A DNA stretch of 5,075 nucleotides, taken from positions 3,617 through 8,691 of the forward strand of contig DBHI01000125.1 in NCBI GenBank assembly GCA_002296125.1. Direction: 5' to 3'. Position 1 is the stretch's first letter, and every line of letters begins with the position of its first letter. A program made the translations under genes and the position numbers. This document shows positions 1-5,075 of the stretch, in pieces. This DNA comes from Anaerolineales bacterium UBA832. Its GTDB lineage: Bacteria > Chloroflexota > Anaerolineae > Anaerolineales > UBA11657. Below the pieces are notes generated by a model. It worked only from the letters and a program-made list of their open reading frames with translations, searched no databases and was not told the DNA's origin.

Positions 1-1
1 T

Positions 2-1423
2 GCTGGAAAAATTGCTGGCCTGGAAGTAATGCGAATTATCAATGAGCCAACAGCTGCAGCTCTAGCATATGGTCTAGAATCAAATGCAAATGAAAAAATA
101 CTTGTGTTTGATTTAGGTGGTGGAACCTTTGACGTTTCAGTACTGGAAGTTGCTGAAGGTGTAGTCGAAGTCGAAGCAACCAATGGAGACACTCACTTAG
201 GAGGCGACGACTGGGATCAAGCCATATTAGATTGGGCTGCAGACAAGTTCAAACAAGATCAAGGAATAGATCTACGAAACGATAAACAAGCTCTACAAAG
301 ATTAAGAGAAGCGTCTGAAAAAGCAAAAATTGAATTAAGTTCCATGCAACAAACAGAAATCAATTTACCTTTTATTACTGCAGATGCAGATGGACCTAAA
401 CATATGCAAATTAACCTAGGACGCAGTGAATTCGAACAATTAACTCAAAATCTAGTTCAGAGACTTAAAGGACCATTTGAAAGCGCGTTAAAAGACGCAG
501 GAGTATCTGCTTCTGACATTGATCAAGTTGTACTAGTCGGTGGGTCCACACGAATGCCAATGGTACAAGATTTAGTTGAACAACTCACAGGTAAATCACC
601 ACATAAGGGTGTTAATCCTGATGAAGTAGTAGCAATTGGTGCAGCTATTCAAGGAGGTGTTTTAGGAGGAGAAGTTAAAGATGTGTTGTTGTTAGATGTA
701 ACTCCTCTAACTCTAGGACTGGAAACCCTTGGAGAAGTGATGACGCCGTTAATTGAACGAAACACTACTGTTCCTGTTAAGAAAAATGAGGTTTTCTCGA
801 CTGCGGCTGATAACCAAACTGCCGTAGATATCCATGTGTTGCAAGGTGAAAGATCTATGGCAGCAGACAACATGAGTTTAGGTCGTTTCAGACTAGAAGG
901 AATACCAGCAGCACCACGTGGAATGCCTCAAATTGAAGTAACCTTTGACATTGATTCTAATGGTATCCTCAGTGTAACAGCACAAGACAAAGCCACAGGA
1001 ACAAAACAGCAAATCACAATTACAGCAAGTACTAATCTAGACGACTCAGAAATAGAAAATATGGTCAATGCTGCTCGTCAAAATGAAGCTGAAGATCGTA
1101 AAGTCAAAGAACTAGTTGAAGCACGTAATGAGGCAGATAGTATTGCATATTCTGCTGAAAAGGCACTCAACGAACTTGGTGAAAATTTAGATTCGGATGA
1201 ACGTAACACAATTGAAAATCAAATTCAAGAACTTCGCGAAGTTTCACAAGGTGAAGATATTAATAAAATAAAAGAGATCAGTCAAACTCTACAACAAGCA
1301 TCTCATACACTGAGTCAACAAGCTGCAGCAAATGCACAAGAAAATGCAACGTCTAACGATGACTCAGAGAATGACAAACCAGACGATGAAGATGTAGTAG
1401 AAGGTGAATTCACTGAAGCATAA
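2..1423 (+). CDS. dnaK: Chaperone protein DnaK (Hsp70), 5' truncated by the window edge
   Basis: ATP-driven cytosolic chaperone that binds exposed hydrophobic segments of unfolded proteins, working with DnaJ and GrpE. The frame is open from base 2, and its first codons read AGKIAGLEV before INEPTAAALAYGL, a classic DnaK core. The ATG at 29 is therefore internal and the true start lies off the left edge. Of 473 visible residues, the nucleotide-binding domain shows the phosphate motif FDLGGGTFDVSV (36-47), GDTHLGGDD (62-70, with the Thr equivalent to the catalytic-site Thr199 of E. coli) and VLVGGSTRMP (177-186). The interdomain linker DVLLLD is at 227-232. The beta substrate-binding domain follows to about 345, then the helical lid to about 440, and an acidic tail ending DEDVVEGEFTEA that resembles other bacterial DnaK tails. 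Roughly 125-150 N-terminal residues are missing. No dnaJ or grpE follows, so any partners must lie upstream or elsewhere. Identification is secure. Confidence 0.98.
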   Translation, partial: AGKIAGLEVMRIINEPTAAALAYGLESNANEKILVFDLGGGTFDVSVLEVAEGVVEVEATNGDTHLGGDDWDQAILDWAADKFKQDQGIDLRNDKQALQRLREASEKAKIELSSMQQTEINLPFITADADGPKHMQINLGRSEFEQLTQNLVQRLKGPFESALKDAGVSASDIDQVVLVGGSTRMPMVQDLVEQLTGKSPHKGVNPDEVVAIGAAIQGGVLGGEVKDVLLLDVTPLTLGLETLGEVMTPLIERNTTVPVKKNEVFSTAADNQTAVDIHVLQGERSMAADNMSLGRFRLEGIPAAPRGMPQIEVTFDIDSNGILSVTAQDKATGTKQQITITASTNLDDSEIENMVNAARQNEAEDRKVKELVEARNEADSIAYSAEKALNELGENLDSDERNTIENQIQELREVSQGEDINKIKEISQTLQQASHTLSQQAAANAQENATSNDDSENDKPDDEDVVEGEFTEA

Positions 1424-1449
1424 ACAGTCGTCACAATCTGAATAAGAAA

Positions 1450-1501
1450 ATATTAAGATAATCAGTAGAGTATTGAAAGTACCTACTGATTATCTTAATA
1501 T
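1450..1501 (+). terminator. Perfect 19-bp inverted repeat after dnaK, probable transcription terminator
   Basis: Bases 1450-1468 (ATATTAAGATAATCAGTAG) are the exact reverse complement of 1483-1501, separated by a 14-base loop. With one bulged A the loop can add a further GTA/TAC pairing. The hairpin starts 26 bases after the dnaK stop, where a terminator is expected. It is AT-rich and has no run of T after the right arm, so it is not a textbook Rho-independent terminator. The symmetrical arms could act in either direction, protect the 3' end of the dnaK mRNA, or be part of a dispersed repeat. The structure is certain; its role as a terminator is inferred. Confidence 0.5.
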
Positions 1502-1516
1502 AGTTAAAGAAATGAT

Positions 1517-1545
1517 TTGGGAATCACTACCACTAGTTGTATAAT
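1517..1545 (+). promoter_or_regulatory. Candidate sigma-70-type promoter P1 for ilvE
   Basis: TTGGGA (1517-1522) and a consensus TATAAT (1540-1545) are separated by 17 bases. The -35 matches TTGACA at four of six positions and the -10 matches fully. Transcription would start near 1552, giving a leader of about 50 bases before ilvE. It lies just beyond the hairpin, as expected for an independent ilvE transcription unit. Predicted from consensus only. Confidence 0.55.
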
Positions 1546-1550
1546 GTTAT

Positions 1551-1579
1551 TTAACAAAGTAATAAATTTTTTATATAAA
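1551..1579 (+). promoter_or_regulatory. Candidate second promoter P2 for ilvE
   Basis: TTAACA (1551-1556) and TATAAA (1574-1579) each match the sigma-70 hexamers at five of six positions, again with a 17-base spacer. The start point would be near 1586, leaving a very short leader with the Shine-Dalgarno sequence almost at the 5' end of the mRNA. The stretch is so AT-rich that a chance match is quite possible, so it is less likely than P1. If both work, ilvE has tandem promoters, with the P2 -35 lying at the P1 start point. Confidence 0.3.
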
Positions 1580-1588
1580 TACTAGTAT

Positions 1589-1593
1589 AGGAG
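1589..1593 (+). promoter_or_regulatory. Ribosome binding site of ilvE
   Basis: AGGAG followed by 7 bases and then ATG at 1601. This strong Shine-Dalgarno match fixes the ilvE start. Confidence 0.8.
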
Positions 1594-1600
1594 TTGTAAA

Positions 1601-2509
1601 ATGCAAGCAGACTACATTTGGATGAATGGTCAAATGGTTCCATTCAATGAAGCCAATATTCATTTTCTTAGTCCAACAATTCACTATGGCTTAGGAGCCT
1701 TTGAAGGAATTCGATGTTATAAAACATCAAAAGGTCCAGCAATCTTTCGTTTAGATGAACACTTACAAAGACTATTAGATTCTGCCCTAATATTAGGTAT
1801 TAACAATTTCGAATATAGCCTCGAAGAACTTCGCCAAGCAACTTTTGAAGTAATCAAAGCAAATAAATTCACTGAATGCTACATTAGACCATTAATCTAC
1901 CTTGAAGGACCTCTAGGACTAGATTTAGACGTATCTACACCAAAAATAGGTATTTCTACATGGGAATGGGGAACCTACCTTGGTGATGAAGCTTTAGAAT
2001 CAGGAGTTAATATGATGATTTCATCATTTACTCGCCATCATATTAATGTAAGCATGACAAAAGCAAAAATATCAGGCAATTATGTAAATTCTGTATTAGC
2101 TAAAACATTGGCATTAAGATCTGGTTATGATGAAGCAATTATGCTAGATCCAGATGGATATGTTTCAGAATGTTCCGGTGAAAACTTGTTTATTGTCAAT
2201 TCTCAAAATATACAAACTCCACCAAAAGCAACAATACTAGAAGGAATTACAAGAGACTCCATCATTACAATTGCAAAAGATTCTGGATTCAAAATATCAG
2301 AAAATATGATATCTAGAGATCAGATTTATATTGCTGATGAACTATTTGTATGTGGCACTGCAGCTGAAGTGACACCAGTACGATCCGTTGATCACAGAAC
2401 TATAGGTGCCGGGAAACCTGGTACAGTAACTAAGAATATTCAACAAACCTTCTTTGATACTGTTAATGGCAACGGTAAACGTTCACAAGAATGGCTATCT
2501 CACATCTAG
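1601..2509 (+). CDS. ilvE: Branched-chain amino-acid aminotransferase
   Basis: PLP-dependent class IV (fold type IV) aminotransferase. It interconverts valine, leucine and isoleucine with their 2-oxo acids using glutamate/2-oxoglutarate, the last step of branched-chain amino-acid synthesis, in the cytosol. The 302 residues are full length for bacterial IlvE. The N-terminal domain has HYGLGAFEGIRCY (28-40) and the YIRPL segment (94-98), which holds the Arg usual in IlvE. The PLP lysine is K156 in AKISGNY (155-161), and E190 in SECSGENLF (189-197) should contact the pyridine nitrogen and fits the class IV signature. LEGITRDSI (213-221) binds the cofactor phosphate, and CGTAAEVTPVRSVD (251-264) is characteristic of branched-chain rather than D-amino-acid or ADC-lyase members. 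The ATG at 1601 has a good Shine-Dalgarno site. It has its own candidate promoters and probably shares its transcript with the small membrane gene 43 bases downstream. No other ilv or leu gene is present here. Family is certain; substrate range follows from the motifs. Confidence 0.95.
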   Translation: MQADYIWMNGQMVPFNEANIHFLSPTIHYGLGAFEGIRCYKTSKGPAIFRLDEHLQRLLDSALILGINNFEYSLEELRQATFEVIKANKFTECYIRPLIYLEGPLGLDLDVSTPKIGISTWEWGTYLGDEALESGVNMMISSFTRHHINVSMTKAKISGNYVNSVLAKTLALRSGYDEAIMLDPDGYVSECSGENLFIVNSQNIQTPPKATILEGITRDSIITIAKDSGFKISENMISRDQIYIADELFVCGTAAEVTPVRSVDHRTIGAGKPGTVTKNIQQTFFDTVNGNGKRSQEWLSHI

Positions 2510-2542
2510 ATTGTCAAAAAGTACTTCTTACTTCAAATATAA

Positions 2543-2548
2543 AGGTGA
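2543..2548 (+). promoter_or_regulatory. Ribosome binding site that selects a TTG start
   Basis: AGGTGA, preceded by AA, matches the 3' part of the Shine-Dalgarno consensus (GGAGGTGA) and lies 4 bases before TTG at 2553. No comparable site precedes the in-frame ATG codons at 2454 or 2598, so this site decides the start of the small membrane gene. Confidence 0.55.
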
Positions 2549-2552
2549 CTTT

Positions 2553-2906
2553 TTGAGACTAAATCAAAGCAGTAACCAAAGAATCTTACCTTTGAGTATG
2601 CTGAGTTTGTCATTGTTATCAATACTAGTAATGTTTGTTTTTGTAGCCAATGCAATACCAAACATCCCCAAGTCAATACCACTAAACTACGACAATGAGG
2701 GTATAGTAATTAGAATTGGCCCCTCAGATAGTTTGTTTTATCTACCTATGATTGGTTCGATATTATGGCTCCTTAATTCAATCGGTGGTTTATATCTAAT
2801 TTTAAAGCAACAGGAAAAAATGCTGGGCATGATTGTATTAACCACCTTGTTGTTAATACAGATAATACTATGGATAAATACTCTGAAACTTACAAACTAT
2901 ATCTAA
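2553..2906 (+). CDS. Small three-helix membrane protein, DUF1648-like
   Basis: Function unknown. From the TTG start the protein has 117 residues, with a short polar N-terminus, a hydrophobic helix at about 11-33, a loop, and two more helices at about 60-84 and 90-110. The first loop carries IPNIPKSIPLNYDNEG (35-50) followed by RIGP (54-57). This resembles the DUF1648 pattern, usually LPxxIPxHF(D/N)xxGxxDRxG, found in SdpI-type and other small membrane proteins. Here the common His is Asn45 and the Asp before Arg is Ile53. I recall similar stand-alone proteins with a RIGP-type motif before the second helix in Chloroflexota. An ATG at 2454 would extend it by 33 residues, but these overlap the end of ilvE in another frame and lack a ribosome site. 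An ATG at 2598 would leave 102 residues and cut into the first helix. It lies 43 bases after ilvE on the same strand, so co-transcription is likely, but nothing links it to amino-acid synthesis. Confidence 0.7.
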   Translation: MRLNQSSNQRILPLSMLSLSLLSILVMFVFVANAIPNIPKSIPLNYDNEGIVIRIGPSDSLFYLPMIGSILWLLNSIGGLYLILKQQEKMLGMIVLTTLLLIQIILWINTLKLTNYI

Positions 2907-2938
2907 CAATTACATTACCAATCTTTTAATTATAATAA

Positions 2939-4363
2939 CTAATAAGCCCCACGACCCAAAAACACCTTAGGAACTGTTCGTAATATCAAAATAACATCCT
3001 GTTGCAGAGACCAATTTTCAATATAATAAATATCCAATAGACACATCTCATCAAAAGCCACGTCACTCCTTCCAGAAACTTGCCACAATCCCGTTATTCC
3101 TGGTAAAACATCCAGCCTCTGACGATGCCAATTCTTATATTGTTCTACTTCTACCGGAAGACCCGGTCGCGGACCTACTATACTCATTTCACCTTGTAAA
3201 ACATTTATTAATTGAGGTAATTCATCTAGACTTGATTTACGCAACCACCGACCCATCCAAGTTAGGCGTGGATCTTTAGGTATTTTAAATAATGGTGCTG
3301 CTGCCTGATTAAGTTCTAATAACTCATTTTGATGTTTCTCAGCATCAACCTCCATAGATCTAAATTTATATATTCTAAAATGTCTACCAAACCGTCCAAC
3401 ACGTGTTTGAGTAAAAAAAATTGGACCATTAGACTCTATACGAATCATTATTGAAATCAAAAAGAAAATTGGAATTACCAAAGGCATCAATGACAAAACA
3501 ATCACTACATCCAAAATTCTCTTGGCAAAAATGCCGGACTCAGTAAATTTTGTCAATTTCATTCCAATTAATGGCACTCCACCCAATTCCTCAACGCTTA
3601 CTTTACTTAAATTAAGTTGAAATATATCTGGTACAACTCTAGCTCTTATACCTCTTCTTTCACATAACTGTACCAAATCTGATATCTCTTGTTGATCTCT
3701 CCATGGCAAAGTAACAATAACTTCATCAACAATTTGTGATTCTAATATTGTTTCCAACTCTTTCAAAGAACCTAGAGCTTTAAAGCGACCAATATCTGTA
3801 ATACCTAATTCTGAATCATTATCTACAAACCCAACAACTCTATACCCCAAATTTGGTTGGGCAAAAACTGCACGCATTACTGCTAACCCAATATCACCAG
3901 CCCCTACAATCAATAGATTAACAACATTTATACCTTTAGCCCTCAACCTAAATTCTAAATAACGTCTTAATCCTCTAGCAAAACCAAGGAAACCAATTAT
4001 TAAAACGGCATCATATAAAAATAACAGACGAGAAAAAGCCAATGGCCTAAGTCCAAAAGTAGCGGCCATAACAATAATTGTTCCTACAAACACTCCATTA
4101 GCAAGTCTATATACTTCATCAACCCAAGATGTACTACGCCGGATGTTATAAACTTGATTACCATTAAAGGTTAATATTAAAACAATCGAAAGTCCCAAGA
4201 ATAAAAATGTGTAAGATTCTATGTTGCTATAGTATCCTGGTTCCACGTTACGAAACCATCTCAATTCATACCGTATAAACCAAGCCACAAATGAAGCCAG
4301 ATATATCATAAATAAATCAAGTAAAATCCACACCCAACGTAATTGCAAATTAATTGTTTTCAT
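2939..4363 (-). CDS. Polyprenyl-phosphate sugar-1-phosphate transferase (exopolysaccharide initiating enzyme)
   Basis: Membrane enzyme that moves a sugar-1-phosphate from a UDP-sugar to undecaprenyl phosphate, starting a repeat unit of exopolysaccharide, capsule or O-antigen. The 474 residues are typical of the large WbaP/WcaJ-type class. The N-terminal part has about four hydrophobic segments (roughly 11-30, 51-67, 88-106 and 112-129). A Rossmann-like CoA_binding_3 domain follows, with LLIVGAGDIG at 150-159. The C-terminal catalytic Bac_transf domain begins with KRILD (281-285) and a membrane helix at about 286-308. It contains YKFRSM (332-337), DPR (364-366), SLDELPQL (378-385) with the likely catalytic Asp380-Glu381 pair, SIVGPRPGLP (394-403) and LPGITGLWQVSGRSD (420-434). 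The ATG start has AGGA six bases upstream and overlaps the end of the preceding glycosyltransferase gene by 14 bases, which suggests translational coupling. Glucose, galactose or another first sugar cannot be told from sequence. It is the last gene of its operon here. Confidence 0.93.
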   Translation of the reverse strand: MKTINLQLRWVWILLDLFMIYLASFVAWFIRYELRWFRNVEPGYYSNIESYTFLFLGLSIVLILTFNGNQVYNIRRSTSWVDEVYRLANGVFVGTIIVMAATFGLRPLAFSRLLFLYDAVLIIGFLGFARGLRRYLEFRLRAKGINVVNLLIVGAGDIGLAVMRAVFAQPNLGYRVVGFVDNDSELGITDIGRFKALGSLKELETILESQIVDEVIVTLPWRDQQEISDLVQLCERRGIRARVVPDIFQLNLSKVSVEELGGVPLIGMKLTKFTESGIFAKRILDVVIVLSLMPLVIPIFFLISIMIRIESNGPIFFTQTRVGRFGRHFRIYKFRSMEVDAEKHQNELLELNQAAAPLFKIPKDPRLTWMGRWLRKSSLDELPQLINVLQGEMSIVGPRPGLPVEVEQYKNWHRQRLDVLPGITGLWQVSGRSDVAFDEMCLLDIYYIENWSLQQDVILILRTVPKVFLGRGAY

Positions 4364-5075
4364 AATTATTCCTGATCAACCCTAAAGCCCTTGCATATGT
4401 ATCTACAGTCAATTTACTAGAAGTATTCCAATTAAATTTACAAGATTGTTCAACAGCACTTAATGATAACTCACTGCAATTATGTTTGCCACATAGGATA
4501 TCATCCATAGTTGATGCCAATTGATCTACATTATTAGGCGTTACCAAAAAAGCTGCATCACCGACAACTTCTGGTAAAGATGAAGAATTACTAGTTACTA
4601 CAATAGCGCCACAAGCCAGTGCCTCCAAAACAGGCATTCCAAAACCTTCATAAACAGACGGATAAACAAATAGACTGCAAGCCGAATACCACAATGCCAA
4701 TTCTTCTTTAGGAATAAAACCTGGGAAAATTACATCGCGACCTAATTGCAAATCATCAACAATGCGAAATACGTCTTCATACAACCACCCTTTTCCACCA
4801 ACACAAACAAGCTTGACACCGTGATGTTTAACTTTATTATATGCTTGAATCAAAACTGATAAATTTTTTCTAGGTTCAATGGTACCTAAGTATAAAATAA
4901 ACTTGTCTGGTAAACCTTTCTTTTTGCGAAAATGAGAGATTTGTTTACTATCAGCACGTTTCATATTTGCATTAATACCAGGATAAATAACGTCTATTTT
5001 GTCTTTATTAATTCCAAACAAATCAACCAAATCATTCTTTGTGTTGTTAGATATAGCAATGATACGACGAGCCTT
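4350..5075 (-). CDS. Glycosyltransferase family 4 protein, N-terminus beyond the window
   Basis: GT-B fold, retaining glycosyltransferase that transfers a sugar from a nucleotide-sugar donor, probably onto a lipid-linked polysaccharide intermediate on the cytosolic side of the membrane. The frame is open to the right edge. The 15 codons beyond the TTG at 5028-5030 read KARRIIAISNNTKND, matching the usual RIIxVSxxxxxDL segment ahead of the C-terminal domain, so that TTG is internal. In the 241 visible residues, VIYPGI (29-34) precedes the donor-binding domain. LYLGTIEPRKNL (61-72) supplies Arg69-Lys70, expected at the donor diphosphate. YEGFGMPVLEALACG (142-156) holds the EX7E pair Glu143 and Glu151, and SLPEVVGDAAFLV (166-178) completes the Glycos_transf_1 domain. 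The tail (WNTSSKLTVDTYARAL) is the helix that crosses back in GT-B enzymes. About a third of the protein is missing. Many relatives with a GTxxPRKN motif are mannosyl- or rhamnosyltransferases of O-antigen loci, but the sugar here is unknown. Confidence 0.92.
   Translation of the reverse strand, partial: KARRIIAISNNTKNDLVDLFGINKDKIDVIYPGINANMKRADSKQISHFRKKKGLPDKFILYLGTIEPRKNLSVLIQAYNKVKHHGVKLVCVGGKGWLYEDVFRIVDDLQLGRDVIFPGFIPKEELALWYSACSLFVYPSVYEGFGMPVLEALACGAIVVTSNSSSLPEVVGDAAFLVTPNNVDQLASTMDDILCGKHNCSELSLSAVEQSCKFNWNTSSKLTVDTYARALGLIRNNYENN
4370..4373 (-). promoter_or_regulatory. Ribosome binding site of the sugar-phosphate transferase
   Basis: On the minus strand AGGA lies six bases before the ATG at 4363-4361. 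It sits inside the last codons of the upstream glycosyltransferase, whose stop falls 14 bases into the next gene. This arrangement supports the chosen start and coupled translation. Confidence 0.6.

Noticed and set aside
29..31. ATG as the start of dnaK
   Set aside because: The nine codons before it encode conserved DnaK sequence (AGKIAGLEV), so the gene continues off the left edge.
649..873. A 74-codon open frame on the minus strand within dnaK
   Set aside because: It lies wholly opposite the highly conserved DnaK linker and beta-domain coding sequence, and its translation has no recognisable domain; it is a shadow of the real gene.
1532..1586. Two copies of the palindrome ACTAGT (1532-1537 and 1581-1586) around the ilvE promoters as an operator pair
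   Set aside because: The hexamer also occurs elsewhere in the window, including inside dnaK, and such short AT-rich palindromes are expected by chance.
1424..1600. A riboswitch or T-box leader ahead of ilvE
   Set aside because: The leader from either promoter is about 50 bases or less and has no T-box sequence or antiterminator/terminator pair; the only hairpin lies upstream of the promoters.
2454..2552. Longer version of the small membrane protein starting at ATG 2454
   Set aside because: The added residues overlap the 3' end of ilvE for 56 bases, have no ribosome binding site and show no membrane-protein character; the TTG at 2553 has a good site.
5028..5030. TTG as the start of the glycosyltransferase
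   Set aside because: The frame stays open to 5075 and the extra residues match the conserved GT4 segment, so the TTG encodes an internal Leu and the gene is cut by the window edge.

Overview
The window is an AT-rich piece of bacterial chromosome, entered and left in mid-gene. The genes look most like a low-GC member of the Chloroflexota (green non-sulfur lineage, for example a marine SAR202/Dehalococcoidia-type bacterium). This rests on remembered family resemblance: DnaK with a HLGGDDWD motif and a short loop of the Gram-positive/Chloroflexi type, and a small DUF1648-like membrane protein of a form I associate with Chloroflexota. I could not search a database, so the lineage is tentative.

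Left half, plus strand: the 3' three-quarters of dnaK (the Hsp70 chaperone) runs to 1423. It is followed by a 177-base gap holding a perfect 19-bp inverted repeat (1450-1501), two overlapping candidate sigma-70-type promoters and a good Shine-Dalgarno site. Next comes ilvE (1601-2509), a complete branched-chain amino-acid aminotransferase. After a 43-base gap there is a small three-helix membrane protein with a DUF1648-like motif, best started at a TTG codon (2553-2906). ilvE and this small gene are probably co-transcribed.

Right half, minus strand: two genes converge on the left half with only 32 bases between stop codons. Read in the direction of transcription, they are the C-terminal two-thirds or so of a GT4-family glycosyltransferase (5075 down to 4350) and a complete polyprenyl-phosphate sugar-1-phosphate transferase (4363 down to 2939). 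The two overlap by 14 bases, as in a translationally coupled operon. Together they mark the downstream end of a surface or exo-polysaccharide locus. The phosphotransferase would load the first sugar onto undecaprenyl phosphate at the inner face of the membrane, and the GT4 enzyme would add a later sugar from a nucleotide donor. The operon's promoter and other genes lie beyond the right edge.

All the proteins belong to known families. I found no CRISPR array, transposon, tRNA or rRNA, and nothing that amounts to an undescribed system. The points most worth checking are the long perfect hairpin between dnaK and ilvE, the tandem promoters behind it, and the conserved small membrane gene attached to ilvE.
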